Below the pieces are notes generated by a model, which worked only from the letters and a program-made list of their open reading frames with translations, searched no databases and was not told where the DNA came from. The translations under genes were made by a program, and so were the position numbers. Below are positions 1 through 8,837 of a DNA stretch of 64,000 nt, piece after piece. Numbering within the stretch: position 1 is the first letter of the stretch; every line of letters begins with the position of its first letter. Source of the DNA: an uncultured Dehalococcoidia bacterium (GTDB lineage Bacteria > Chloroflexota > Dehalococcoidia > Lucifugimonadales > JADFKI01); assembly GCA_958295865.1 (NCBI GenBank), contig CATQHF010000006.1:1-64000 (forward strand). The letters are read 5' to 3'.

Positions 1-153
1 CTTCTCGTCGGCGATGATGCCGCGCAGCGCCAAGGTGTAGCCTTCGGCAGCCATTATCTCGCATACGGCATCGCCGCTTGCGTCGACGGCGCGCTCTCCA
101 CGCGAGCCGGTGTCGGAGATTGTGAGCACTCCTAATCTAAAGCTTTCGTCCAT
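1..153 (-). CDS. MogA/MoaB-family molybdopterin-binding protein (N-terminal part)
   Basis: This is the first 51 codons of a gene running off the left edge on the minus strand. The start is the ATG at 151-153. The protein begins MDESFRLGVLTISDTGSR and continues with GERAVDASGDAVCEIM, the conserved N-terminal signature (LTISD, then DxSG) of MogA/MoaB/CinA-type molybdopterin-binding domains. Family members adenylylate molybdopterin before molybdenum insertion. A molybdopterin oxidoreductase is encoded at 54341-55366 in this window. The catalytic part lies outside, so MogA and MoaB cannot be told apart. Confidence 0.75.
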   Translation of the reverse strand, partial: MDESFRLGVLTISDTGSRGERAVDASGDAVCEIMAAEGYTLALRGIIADEK

Positions 154-194
154 ATCGGCACAGTGTCCTTTGAGGGATAGTGTTTCTTGTTGGA

Positions 195-309
195 TGGTTT
201 GGGTTTTTCAGTGGTTATCTTGAACGGGGTGAGGGGGCTGAAATGCTTGCTATGTTGGGCGTGTTGGTGGCGGGGATTTTAGATTCCTCACTGCGTTCGG
301 AATGACAGA
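195..309. repeat. Family C hairpin repeat in the gap before rsmH
   Basis: The 154-666 gap holds no convincing gene. It contains one copy of an interspersed hairpin repeat. The left arm contains GAACGGGGTGAGGGGGCTGA and the right arm TTTTAGATTCCTCACTGCG followed by TTCGGAATGACAG; the arms are imperfectly complementary. Related copies lie near 4361, 35178, 37240, 40450, 43443 and 51894. The rest of the gap (310-666) probably carries the rsmH promoter, but no clear boxes were recognised. Confidence 0.6.
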
Positions 310-666
310 GAAAGAGGTTCAGAATGACAGGAGTGAGGGTTCGGAGGGGTGGGATAATGGTTTCTCGCTTTTGTGGGGATGGGGGATGGAGATTGGGGCT
401 GAATGGAAATGCTGAGCGCTTTGAGCTAAGTATTGGAACTGTATTGGAAATGGTGCAAACATATACACAAAAAGTCCTTGCGTGGTTTGCGGTTGCTTTG
501 CGAAACTCTTTGCACGGTCAAAGAAGGTACTAGCCACTCAACGCACCCATTCTAACATGAGCGATTGGGTTCAAGCCACAGGAATGGATGGCGCGACAGG
601 CTGGGGAAGAGTGAAGCACTTGCAGCGGCACAAGGGAATGTCGAGACTATCCGGTTCGGGCGAGCG

Positions 667-1623
667 ATGAGCGCCTATCACACTCCGGTAATGGTGGATG
701 AGGTGGTTTCGGCGCTGCGGGTGAAGGCGAGTGGGAAGTACATAGACTGCACTACCGGAGAGGGTGGCCATTCGCTGGCTATCCTGGAGGCGGCAAAGCC
801 TCCGCCGTCAATTCTGTGCCTGGATGTGGATGCGGAAGCCTTGCAGACGGCGAGGCGGCGGCTGGAAGCATACGGGGACAATGCCACACTGAGGCGGGCG
901 AACTACAGGGAGGTGGCGGCGGTGGCGCGGGAGAACGGCTTTGCGGGCGCGGACGGGCTGCTGCTGGATGTAGGGTTGTCCTCATTGCAGCTGGACAAGG
1001 GGGAGCGCGGCTTCAGCTTCAGGCACGATGCGCCGCTGGACATGCGCTTCGACGTATCGCAGGCTGTTGCGGCGAGCGAGATTGTGAACGGATATGAGGA
1101 AGGCGCTCTTGCCGATGTCATATATCGGTATGGCGAGGAGAGAAGATCCAGACATATCGCAAGGGCGATAGTTCGCAGCCGACCCGTGCGGACGACGACA
1201 GAGCTGGCGGAGATAGTTTCACGCTCCGTTGGAAGGCGGCGAGGCAGGATTCATCCTGCCACAAGGACATTTCAGGCGATACGCATTGCGGTGAACGATG
1301 AGTTTGACAACATACACAGAGGGCTTGCCGGGGCAATCGAGACACTCGGCGCAGAGGGACGGCTTGCGGTCATCACTTACCACTCGCTGGAGGACAGAAT
1401 CGTCAAGAGCGCGCTGCGCCTCCAAGCGGCGGAGTGCATCTGCCCGCCTTCAGCGCCCGAATGCGTATGCGAGCATGAGCCGACGGTCAGACTTGTCAAT
1501 CGAAGGGTCATCAAGCCTTCAGCCGGCGAGATACGGGCGAACGCGCGAAGCAGAAGCGCCCGTCTTCGCGTGGCTGAGCGGATAAACCAAAAGCAGACTA
1601 ACTATCCCTATCCCCTACCCTAG
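667..1623 (+). CDS. rsmH: 16S rRNA (cytosine1402-N4)-methyltransferase RsmH (MraW)
   Basis: SAM-dependent enzyme that methylates N4 of C1402 in the decoding site of 16S rRNA. The protein is 318 aa, the usual family length. It begins MSAYHTPVMVDEVVSALR, typical of RsmH, with the SAM-binding segment YIDCTTGEGGHS at about residues 25-36 and a later VITYHSLEDR segment conserved in the family. The frame is open upstream to 565, but that extension is not RsmH-like, so the ATG at 667 is chosen. mraZ, which usually precedes it, is absent. ftsA follows after 66 bp. Confidence 0.95.
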   Translation: MSAYHTPVMVDEVVSALRVKASGKYIDCTTGEGGHSLAILEAAKPPPSILCLDVDAEALQTARRRLEAYGDNATLRRANYREVAAVARENGFAGADGLLLDVGLSSLQLDKGERGFSFRHDAPLDMRFDVSQAVAASEIVNGYEEGALADVIYRYGEERRSRHIARAIVRSRPVRTTTELAEIVSRSVGRRRGRIHPATRTFQAIRIAVNDEFDNIHRGLAGAIETLGAEGRLAVITYHSLEDRIVKSALRLQAAECICPPSAPECVCEHEPTVRLVNRRVIKPSAGEIRANARSRSARLRVAERINQKQTNYPYPLP

Positions 1624-1689
1624 CAACGGAACTGAAACGGCGCGATTGAGGCGGGCGTTTTTAGGGCAACACACAGGCGTGGAGCAGGA

Positions 1690-2958
1690 ATGCAGAACTC
1701 CAAGTTATTTGCGGCAATAGACATTGGCACTACAAAGGTATTCACCGTTATCGGCAAGAAGGCCGGCGACGGGCGAGTGGAGATACTGGGGCATGGGCTT
1801 GCTCCATGCTCCGGCGTACACAAGGGCGTGGTGGAGGATGTGGCGGCGACGCAGAGCGCGGTGCGGAGTTCCGTCAGCATGGCGGAGCGATCCAGCGGAG
1901 CTACGGTAGATACCGCCTTCGTGGGCATCAGCGGGACGGGCATCTCTTACGAGAAGCGCGTGGACACCATCGATTGGGTTGGCGAGCATGGCGTCATAAC
2001 GGCGCGGGATGTGGAGCAGGTGCCGCAGTCCATTGTACGCAATGGCGTGAACGGCAGCCACCGAGGGCGCAAGACTATCCATGCGATACCGCAGAGCTAC
2101 TCCATCGACGGCAAGATAGGCGTGCATGACCCTATGGGAATGCACACGCGCAAGATCGATGTGGAGACGCACCTCGTAGAGGGTTCCGAGGCGGAAATCG
2201 GCAAGCTCAAAAAGGCGGTCGAGGGCATAGGCATCAAGGTGGAGTCGCTGGTGCTCGAGGCGCTTGCCAGCAGCGAGTCGGTGCTGACGGAGGAGGATAA
2301 GGTTCGCGGCGCGGCGATGATAGACATCGGGGGCGGCACCACCGATGTCATGGTGTTCAAGGACGGCGCGATGAACTACTCAACCGTCATCCCTATCGGC
2401 GGCTTCCAGTTCACGAACGACATTTGCGTGGTTTATAACACGCCTTACGAAGCCGCTGAGGCGGCAAAGCTCGCGCATGCCAGCGTCCGAGCGGACTCGG
2501 TTCGCATCCATGAGCAGATTACGCTGCCCATAACGAGCGGGAACACATTGACGAAGGTGTCGCTGCATGAGCTTTGCCAGCTTACTCGTGAGCGCGCGAA
2601 TGAACTGATGCGCCTCATCGTACTCAAGCTGCGCGAGGGTGGAGTGATAGACCTGAAAGGCTATCGCGTAGTGCTGACGGGCGGCGCCTCCAGGCTGTCA
2701 GGGTTTATGGAGCTGTTCCAGCTTGGCACTTCGGCGAATGTCAGGATGGGCGCTCCGTTCGGCTACTTGGGCGTGCCTATGGAACTGCAAGCCCCGGCAT
2801 ACAGCACCGGAGCGGGCATGCTCATCTGGGCGGCGCACCAAGAGGACGACGAGCCGAAGCCTCACGCTATCGGTCAGAGTGAGGAGCGCCAATCACAACA
2901 CAAAAAGTCTACTGAGAAGGTACGCAAGGGCGGTATTCTCAGCCTGTTCAGAAGATAG
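1690..2958 (+). CDS. ftsA: Cell division protein FtsA
   Basis: Actin-like ATPase that tethers FtsZ to the membrane at the division site. 422 aa with the N-terminal AAIDIGTTKVFTVIGK phosphate-1 motif, a central MIDIGGGTTDVMVF phosphate-2 motif near residues 215-228, and GGASRLSGF toward the end. The C-terminus GGILSLFRR after a basic stretch resembles the amphipathic membrane-targeting helix of FtsA. A GGAGCAGG Shine-Dalgarno lies just before the ATG. It sits between rsmH and ftsZ, and no ftsQ, ftsW or mur genes intervene. Confidence 0.95.
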   Translation: MQNSKLFAAIDIGTTKVFTVIGKKAGDGRVEILGHGLAPCSGVHKGVVEDVAATQSAVRSSVSMAERSSGATVDTAFVGISGTGISYEKRVDTIDWVGEHGVITARDVEQVPQSIVRNGVNGSHRGRKTIHAIPQSYSIDGKIGVHDPMGMHTRKIDVETHLVEGSEAEIGKLKKAVEGIGIKVESLVLEALASSESVLTEEDKVRGAAMIDIGGGTTDVMVFKDGAMNYSTVIPIGGFQFTNDICVVYNTPYEAAEAAKLAHASVRADSVRIHEQITLPITSGNTLTKVSLHELCQLTRERANELMRLIVLKLREGGVIDLKGYRVVLTGGASRLSGFMELFQLGTSANVRMGAPFGYLGVPMELQAPAYSTGAGMLIWAAHQEDDEPKPHAIGQSEERQSQHKKSTEKVRKGGILSLFRR

Positions 2959-3041
2959 GACGCACACGACGCCTGTCTGAATCAATACTTTGTCAACAAG
3001 CCAGATTTCTTACACTAAGGAATTACAGGGGAGGATACACA

Positions 3042-4139
3042 ATGGCAACGGCTACAACCGGAGAATTGTCTTACATCAGGGAAATGGACGGAATGGCGCG
3101 CATCAAGGTCATCGGCGTGGGAGGCGGCGGCTCGAACGCGGTGTCGCGGATGTTCCGTGAGCGCGTGCCTTCAGTCGAGTACATGGTGGTCAACACCGAT
3201 GCCCAGGCGCTCGTAACTTGCGATGTGCCGCTGAAGATGCGTATCGGGGACGAGTTGACGGCGGGCAAGGGCGTCGGCGGCAACGCCGAATTGGGGATGA
3301 GGTCGGCGGAAGAGAACCGGGAGGAGCTCTACGACGCCATCCGCGACGCCGACATGGTATTCGTCGCGGCGGGCATGGGCGGCGGCACCGGCACGGGCGC
3401 AGCGCCCATCATCGCCGAGATCGCGCGGGAGACGGGCGCGCTGACCGTGGGCGTGGTAACTCGACCCTTCGCCTTCGAGGGCAAGCGCAGAGCCGACTCC
3501 GCGGACGAGGGCATCAAGCGGCTCAAAGAGCATGTGGACACGCTGCTGGTGATTCCGAATGAGCGGCTGCATGTCATCTGCGAGGAAGAGATTACCGCGC
3601 AGAACGCCTTCCTCATGGCGGACGATGTCCTGCGAATGGGCGTGCAGTCCATCGCCGAGCTAATCACGGTGCCGGGCGAGATCAACCTGGACTTCGCGGA
3701 TGTGCAGTCCATAATGTCCAACTCAGGGCCCGCGTGGATGTCGATTGGCTGGGGCGTGGGCGAGCATAGAGCGCGAAGCGCCGCGCAGACCGCCATCACC
3801 AACCCGCTGCTGGATGTGTCCATAGAGGGCGCGCGCGGCGTGCTGTTCAACATCACGGGCGGCAGCGACCTGAAGCTTTCCGAGCTGCACGAGGCGGCAG
3901 AGGTCATTCAGCGGGTCGTGGACCCCGATTGCAACATCATCTTTGGCATGGTGACCGACCTGAAGATGGAGAACGAGATTAAGCTAACCATCATCGCCAC
4001 CGGCTTCGAGAACCCCGGCGATGTGAAGGATACGGACGACGGCTATACGAAGATGCTGCTGGAAGCGATGGCGAACGACAACGGCAAACTGGATCTGCCG
4101 CCGTTCCTGCGGCGATACTCCAAGCCTGCCAAGGTGTAG
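3042..4139 (+). CDS. ftsZ: Cell division protein FtsZ
   Basis: Tubulin-like GTPase forming the cytokinetic ring. 365 aa with the G-box GGGTGTG at residues 113-119, an NTD segment near 51-53 and the T7-loop region NLDFADVQSIMSNSG. The tail after the GTPase fold is short: an acidic linker of about 25 residues, then LDLPPFLRRY, a good match to the conserved C-terminal peptide that binds FtsA. A strong GGGGAGG Shine-Dalgarno lies 7 nt before the ATG. A hairpin terminator follows at 4191. Confidence 0.97.
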   Translation: MATATTGELSYIREMDGMARIKVIGVGGGGSNAVSRMFRERVPSVEYMVVNTDAQALVTCDVPLKMRIGDELTAGKGVGGNAELGMRSAEENREELYDAIRDADMVFVAAGMGGGTGTGAAPIIAEIARETGALTVGVVTRPFAFEGKRRADSADEGIKRLKEHVDTLLVIPNERLHVICEEEITAQNAFLMADDVLRMGVQSIAELITVPGEINLDFADVQSIMSNSGPAWMSIGWGVGEHRARSAAQTAITNPLLDVSIEGARGVLFNITGGSDLKLSELHEAAEVIQRVVDPDCNIIFGMVTDLKMENEIKLTIIATGFENPGDVKDTDDGYTKMLLEAMANDNGKLDLPPFLRRYSKPAKV

Positions 4140-4190
4140 CAGCGTAAGATGAACGGCAGCCGCAAGTCCGGCTGAAACCATCCTCCCCTG

Positions 4191-4226
4191 TGAGCGGGTC
4201 GTCGAATTCGGCGGCTCGCTCATTTT
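4191..4226 (+). terminator. Rho-independent terminator after ftsZ
   Basis: A TGAGCG/CGCTCA stem with additional inner pairing is followed directly by TTTTT. It lies 51 bp after the ftsZ stop codon and would close the rsmH-ftsA-ftsZ unit. Confidence 0.75.
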
Positions 4227-4360
4227 TGTGTGGAGAGAGTGTCAGGGGGGCGGAATTAGGATTTAAGAGTTGGGTTGTGTTTAGGCTTAGTATGCGATGT
4301 TTCGCAGTCCGACGGCAACCGATGTTCGAGGGCGGTTGCTGAAGTCTAGGTGTCTGGTGA

Positions 4361-4610
4361 AATAGGATTTTTGATTCCGAACGCAGTGAGGAATGACAGA
4401 GGGAGGGTGTTCGGGGTGGTAAGGGGATCATGAAAGGTGGTTCGACAAGCTCACCACGAACGGAATACAGAGATGACGGGGGAGATTGCCGGGGTGTGTT
4501 TGGGGTGGTGGCGTTGGAGGCTCTGGATTCCTGCCCCTACTTTCGCAGGGGTGACGTTCTTTCGCAGGAATGACGGGCGAGTGGGCGGGAATGAGGGGGG
4601 AGATTGTTGC
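4361..4610. repeat. Mixed interspersed repeats between ftsZ and the RidA gene
   Basis: This gap has no gene. It contains a short family C fragment (4361-4406), a GGTTCGACAAGCTCACC repeat whose GTTCG and CGAAC ends pair (4438-4463), and a nested hairpin in which a CGCAGGGGTGACG arm lies inside an ATTCCTG/CAGGAATGACG stem (4526-4575). All three types recur elsewhere in the window. Confidence 0.6.
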
Positions 4611-4685
4611 TGGGCGACTGGTAATTTTGTGGGGGTATCCAGTAGAATGCGGGGCGGATGGAGATTTTAGGGAAGGTTGGAAGTT

Positions 4686-5156
4686 ATGACGATTATAGAG
4701 AGGCGAATCGAAGAGTTGGGGATTACGCTGCCGGAGAGTCCGCAGCCGATAGCGAATTATGTGCCGACGGTGCAGACGGGCAATCTGCTGTTCGTGGCGG
4801 GGCTTGGGCCCGCGGCGCGCGCGGACGGCACGACGCCCAACGGCAAAGTGGGCAAGGATTTGACGCAGGAAGAGGGGTATGAGGCGGCGCGGCTGGTTGG
4901 CATCAATTTGCTGGCGCGGCTGAAAAGCTCGCTTGGCGACTTGGACAGGGTCGAGCGAATCGTCAAGCTGCTGTCTATGGTGAACTGCACGCCCGATTTC
5001 AATCAGCAGCCGGCGGTCGCCAATGGGTGCTCGGATCTGCTGGTGGAGGTGTTCGGCGATAAGGGACGGCATGCGCGCTCGGCTGTGGGTATGTCCTCGC
5101 TGCCGAATGACATTCCGGTGGAGATAGAGATGGTGGTGGAGATTACGGAGGGCTGA
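4686..5156 (+). CDS. RidA/YjgF/YER057c/UK114 family protein
   Basis: RidA proteins hydrolyse reactive enamine/imine intermediates released by PLP enzymes. About 156 aa from the ATG at 4686, which follows GGAAGG at a sensible distance; a TTG nine bases earlier is less likely. The N-terminal GNLLFVAG segment and the C-terminal PNDIPVEIEMVVEI strand match the RidA trimer fold. No conserved catalytic arginine was recognised where canonical RidA has RxxV, so this may belong to a YjgF subgroup of unknown substrate. It stands alone between repeats. Confidence 0.8.
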   Translation: MTIIERRIEELGITLPESPQPIANYVPTVQTGNLLFVAGLGPAARADGTTPNGKVGKDLTQEEGYEAARLVGINLLARLKSSLGDLDRVERIVKLLSMVNCTPDFNQQPAVANGCSDLLVEVFGDKGRHARSAVGMSSLPNDIPVEIEMVVEITEG

Positions 5157-5166
5157 CGGGATGGTG

Positions 5167-5350
5167 GTTCGACAGGCTCACCACGAACGAATTAGAGTCC
5201 GGCAGGCTTGCCGCGAACGGATTGGAGTCCGGCAGGCTCACCGCGAACGAATTAGAGTCCGGCAGGCTCACCGCGAACGAATTAGAGTCCGGCAGGCTTG
5301 CCGCGAACGGATTGGAGTTCGACGGGCTTCAGGATGCTCACCACGAACGG
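5167..5350. repeat. Six-copy 30-bp tandem repeat
   Basis: Six consecutive units begin GTTCGACAGGCTCACC or GTCCGGCAGGCTYRCC and end in CGAACGRATTRGA. Units 2-5 are exactly 30 bp. The first and last units match the dispersed GTTCGAC...CACCACGAACG repeat, so the array looks like an expansion of that element. The period is a multiple of three, so the plus strand stays open as a VRQAHRERIR-like repeat. This is not considered a real protein. Confidence 0.85.
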
Positions 5351-5356
5351 CGTTAG

Positions 5357-5458
5357 TCAGTTGCCGTCCTGGAGGGCGGTCAGGATGATGTAGATGACGA
5401 TGGGGAGTAGCAGGAGCCACAGGATTAGGCGCGGTGGGAGTCGTTTTAGCCATTGCAT
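5357..5458 (-). CDS. Small single-span membrane protein (33 aa)
   Basis: Minus-strand ORF starting MQWLKRLPPRLILWLLLL and ending ILTALQDGN. It has a basic N-terminus, one hydrophobic span of about 18 residues and a short polar tail. An AGGTGA Shine-Dalgarno precedes the ATG at good spacing. No function is recognised. It is placed directly beside the tandem repeat. The codon pattern and ribosome-binding site favour a real gene, but its small size keeps this uncertain. Confidence 0.5.
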   Translation of the reverse strand: MQWLKRLPPRLILWLLLLPIVIYIILTALQDGN

Positions 5459-5544
5459 CGTTTGAATCACCTAGAACCTATCTCATAAATGGACTGATTG
5501 CGATTTCAGGGTTAAACGGCGAAGTTGTTTATACTTGGATGTGC

Positions 5545-5652
5545 TTTCAATGCTCTGGATTCTTGCCCCTGCTTTCGCAGGGGTGACTTTCTTTCGCAGG
5601 AATGACGGGAAGGCGCTCGGAAGGGCGGTTCGACAGGCTCACCACGAACGGG
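5545..5652. repeat. Nested hairpin repeat plus GTTCGACAGG repeat
   Basis: A copy of the GGATTCCTG/CAGGAATGACGG hairpin with a nested CCCCTGC/GCAGGGG hairpin (about 5547-5607) is followed by a GGTTCGACAGGCTCACC repeat (5630-5651). Both occur many times in the window. No gene is seen between 5459 and 5713. Confidence 0.6.
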
Positions 5653-5713
5653 TTGGGAGTAGGATGTTTTGGGATGGGGATTGGCATGATTTTAGCACGA
5701 AATTGGCGGTTAG

Positions 5714-6538
5714 ATGAGTTATAAGCTGATTGCGCTGGATATAGACGGGACGATTCGCACTATCGACACGCCCATATCGGACAGGACGCGCAGGGCGGTT
5801 GCGACGGCGCGCGATGCGGGCGCGGTTGTTACGCTGGCAACCGGGCGGACATTCCGCTCGGCGGCGCGCAACAGCATGGAGCTGGACATAGACGCCCCTA
5901 TCTCGGCGGCACAGGGGGCGTACATCGCTCATCCGATTAGCGGCGAGACGCTGCGGCATCATACGCTGACGGAGGGGATGGCGCTGAGCGCGCTGGATGC
6001 GCTGGGTTCGTGGGACGGCGCGGCGGGCGGCATGCAGATAATCGGATTTCACAGCGACGGCATATATGTTAGCCGCCTGAGCGAGTGGGCGGCGGCTTAT
6101 GGGCGGCGCAACGCTATGACGGTGCATGTGGTCGGCGACCTACGCAGGGTTGCGGACATTGGGCTTACGCGGCTGGTGGTCGTGGGCGACGATGAGGGCA
6201 TCGAGGCGCTGGAGCGCGGCATCAAGCCGCATCTGTCAGCGCAGATGCTGGTAATGCGCTCGCTGGCGCACTTCTGCGAGATTTTGCACCCGGACGGAGG
6301 CAAAGACAGCGCGCTGGCGTGGATGTGCGACTACTACGGCATCGAGCGGTCGCAGACGATGGCGTTCGGCAACGGCTACAATGATATTCAGATGCTTGCC
6401 TGGGCAGGGCTTGGGGTGGCGGTCGGGGACGCCGTGCCGGACGCGCTGGCGGCTGCCGACAGGATAGCGCCGCCGCTCGAGGAGCACGGCGTCGCCCAGC
6501 TGTTGGAAGAGCTTCTTTCGCAAGGGCTGATAGGGTAA
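5714..6538 (+). CDS. HAD-superfamily hydrolase, Cof type
   Basis: Phosphatase of the Cof/YbiV branch of the HAD superfamily; members dephosphorylate sugar phosphates and cofactors. 274 aa. Motif I is LDIDGT with the nucleophile and acid Asp at residues 9 and 11. Motif II is LATGR, and motif IV is GNGYNDIQML followed by GVAVGDA. The long middle region fits a C2-type cap. It lies 5 bp before the ribokinase gene, which suggests co-transcription and a role in sugar phosphate metabolism. The exact substrate cannot be read from the sequence. Confidence 0.88.
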   Translation: MSYKLIALDIDGTIRTIDTPISDRTRRAVATARDAGAVVTLATGRTFRSAARNSMELDIDAPISAAQGAYIAHPISGETLRHHTLTEGMALSALDALGSWDGAAGGMQIIGFHSDGIYVSRLSEWAAAYGRRNAMTVHVVGDLRRVADIGLTRLVVVGDDEGIEALERGIKPHLSAQMLVMRSLAHFCEILHPDGGKDSALAWMCDYYGIERSQTMAFGNGYNDIQMLAWAGLGVAVGDAVPDALAAADRIAPPLEEHGVAQLLEELLSQGLIG

Positions 6539-6543
6539 GGACG

Positions 6544-7482
6544 ATGGCGGCGAACACAGGCGCGGCGACAATCGTGGCGCTCGGCAGCATCAATATGGAT
6601 CTGGTCGCGACGATGGAGCGGATGCCTGCGGACGGCGAAACGGTGGAGGGCAACGCCTTCTTCACCGCGCCGGGGGGCAAGGGCGCTAATCAAGCCGTCG
6701 CCGCGGCAAGGCTCGGCGCTCATGTGCGGATGGTGGGCAGGGTTGGCGATGACACATTCGGGCGGGCACTGCTGGACGGGCTGCGCGCGCATGGTATCGG
6801 CGTGCGCGATGTAGCGGTGGATGCGGCGCATGCGTCGGGCGTTGCCATGATAATGGTGGATGAGGCGGGGCAGAACCGCATCGTTGCCGTGTATGGCGCG
6901 AACATGGCATGCGACGGGGCGCAGCTGGACGCCGCCAAGCGAGCGATGGCAGGGGCTGATGCGCTGATGCTGCAACTGGAGACGCCGCCTGAGATCTCGC
7001 TTGCCGCCGCAAGGCATGCTCGCGGTGAGGGGTTGCGCGTGATATGGGATCCCGCGCCTGCCGCGCTGATGCCGGACGATGCCTTCGAGTTCGCGGATGT
7101 GCTGACGCCCAACCAGACTGAAGCCGCGATGCTGACGGGCATTGAAGTTCGGGATGTCGATTCGGCGCGCGCGGCGGCGGGTGCGCTGCTGGCGAGGGGC
7201 GTAAGGCTTGCGGTGGTGAAGATGGGCGAGGACGGCGTGTTTGCCGCGTCCGCAAGCGAAAGCCGCTACATGCCCGCGTTCGCGGTCGAGGCGGTGGACA
7301 GCGTGGCGGCGGGCGACGCTTTCGGCGCGGGGCTTGCGATTGCGCTTTCGGAGGGGCTGGCGCTTGAGGATGCGCTGCGATTTGGGGCGGCGGCGGGCGC
7401 GCTTGCCGTTACCAAGCCGGGCGCGCAGGACGCGATGCCTTCGCGGGCTGAGGTGGAGGGACTGATTGGCGGGGTTGGGTGA
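6544..7482 (+). CDS. rbsK: Ribokinase (PfkB family)
   Basis: Phosphorylates D-ribose or a related sugar with ATP. 312 aa. It carries the ribokinase signatures GSINMDLV near the N-terminus, PGGKGANQAVAAARLGA at about residues 41-57, DPAP, LTPNQTE, and AAGDAFGAGLA with the catalytic Asp toward the C-terminus. Most PfkB kinases have GDTF or GDAFxGG here, so AFGAG is a slight variant. It forms an apparent operon with the HAD phosphatase upstream. Specificity for ribose is the best guess; other pentoses or nucleosides are possible. Confidence 0.85.
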   Translation: MAANTGAATIVALGSINMDLVATMERMPADGETVEGNAFFTAPGGKGANQAVAAARLGAHVRMVGRVGDDTFGRALLDGLRAHGIGVRDVAVDAAHASGVAMIMVDEAGQNRIVAVYGANMACDGAQLDAAKRAMAGADALMLQLETPPEISLAAARHARGEGLRVIWDPAPAALMPDDAFEFADVLTPNQTEAAMLTGIEVRDVDSARAAAGALLARGVRLAVVKMGEDGVFAASASESRYMPAFAVEAVDSVAAGDAFGAGLAIALSEGLALEDALRFGAAAGALAVTKPGAQDAMPSRAEVEGLIGGVG

Positions 7483-7541
7483 TTTCTCTGCCGTCGCAGA
7501 GGGTAGATCTTCCGATTAGGTCAGTCCCCTGCCCTGCTCTA

Positions 7542-8837
7542 TTAAGGCAGTTCAAATCTGCCGGTGGACATTATCTTGCCGTCTTCAATCTTCCAGATTT
7601 CTATGGGGCTGACCACATCGCCGTTGTCGTCGAAGTCCACATCGCCAGACGCTCCCTCGTAGTTGATCTGCTCGCCCTCGGCTATGAGCGACAGCGCGCG
7701 CTTGATGTCATCGTAGCCGGGGCCGACGGGTTCGCCGGGAGGGTTTGCGACCGAGCGGAGGGCATCTCGGATTGCTTCGGAGTCGGTGGCGCTGCCCGCG
7801 TGGACGGCGGCGAGGGCGATGAGCGCGGTGGCGTCGTAGGTCTGGGCTATGGAGGCGTGCATGGGATGCGCCTCGCCGTAGGTGTCGGTGTAGGCGGCGG
7901 TGAACGCGGCGCTGCGGGGAGTGGGCGGCGATCCCGCATCGGTGCCCATAACGCCTTCGAGAGCGTCCCAGCCTATCGCCTCTATCATTTCGGCGGACTT
8001 GAGCGCGGTGACTAGCAGGAACGCGCCGGAATAGCCGCCGTCCAGCGCCTCACGGATATAGATTTCTGCCTGACCGGGGTAGCTGATTGTTACGAGCGCA
8101 TCGGGGTTGCCGGCGGTGACTCGCTGGAGTTCGGATGTGTAGGTGGGTTGGTTGTCAGCATGGGGCGTCGAGGTTGTGAGCGTACCACCCATGGATGTGA
8201 AGGTCTTCTCGAATGTATCAGCCAAGCCGCGCCCATAGGAGTTGTCTAGGTAGATTACGCCGACGGTCTGATAACCCTGCTCCAGCGCAAGGCGGGCGAG
8301 CACAACGCCCTGCGCGTCGTCGGACGCGATGGTGCGGAACAGGAAGTCGTCATCGGGAAGGCTCGTGATGTCCGGGGATGTGGATATGCCGGATATTTGC
8401 AGGCGCTTGGCGGGGACTGCCGCATGTTCGGCGACGGCGAGGGTTACGCTGCTGGCGCGCGCGCCGAGTATGGCGACGACATTTTCGCCGTCGATGAGGG
8501 CGCGGGCGGCTTCGACGCCCTGTGCGGGCTGGGAGCCAGTATCTCGGCTGATGATGACTACGGGCGCGCCGTCTATGCCGCCCGCGCGGTTGATGTGATC
8601 GGCTGCCAGAGTCGCGGCGTTGCGGAGTGAGGGCGATGAGTACGCAAGGGAGCCTGACAGGGCGTTGAGCTGGCCGATTAGCAGGGGCGGCGGTTTTTCG
8701 GCTTGAGCGCGGGGGAAGGCGCAAGCGGCGATGGCGAGCAGCGCAAGCAGAAGTACGGCGGCAAAAACATGCTTGCGGTTCGAGAAAATTGCATTAGTAC
8801 AGTTTAGCCGTCTCTGGGCAAGCATTTTCACCCCCAT
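7542..8837 (-). CDS. ABC transporter substrate-binding lipoprotein, leucine/branched-chain type
   Basis: Periplasmic-type binding protein of the LivJ family (type I fold). 431 aa from the ATG at 8837, with another in-frame ATG at 8825. After a basic stretch comes VFAAVLLLALLAIAAC, a lipoprotein signal with the lipidated Cys at residue 39. The body starts LLIGQLNALSG, typical of these receptors for amino acids, amides or urea. No permease or ATPase genes are adjacent. The first 19 codons and the Shine-Dalgarno (GGGGGTG before the 8825 ATG) lie inside the family A mobile repeat at 8782-8944, and no other in-frame ATG precedes the signal peptide. Confidence 0.85.
   Translation of the reverse strand: MGVKMLAQRRLNCTNAIFSNRKHVFAAVLLLALLAIAACAFPRAQAEKPPPLLIGQLNALSGSLAYSSPSLRNAATLAADHINRAGGIDGAPVVIISRDTGSQPAQGVEAARALIDGENVVAILGARASSVTLAVAEHAAVPAKRLQISGISTSPDITSLPDDDFLFRTIASDDAQGVVLARLALEQGYQTVGVIYLDNSYGRGLADTFEKTFTSMGGTLTTSTPHADNQPTYTSELQRVTAGNPDALVTISYPGQAEIYIREALDGGYSGAFLLVTALKSAEMIEAIGWDALEGVMGTDAGSPPTPRSAAFTAAYTDTYGEAHPMHASIAQTYDATALIALAAVHAGSATDSEAIRDALRSVANPPGEPVGPGYDDIKRALSLIAEGEQINYEGASGDVDFDDNGDVVSPIEIWKIEDGKIMSTGRFELP

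Noticed and set aside
565..666. N-terminal extension of RsmH
   Set aside because: The frame is open but the residues do not resemble RsmH, and MSAYHTPVM at 667 is the family start.
5167..5350. CRISPR array
   Set aside because: The units abut with no unique spacers and vary in sequence; no cas genes are present.
5161..5388. 75-codon ORF with VRQAHRERIR repeats
   Set aside because: It is a by-product of the 30-bp tandem repeat whose period is a multiple of three; low-complexity basic product with no start signal.
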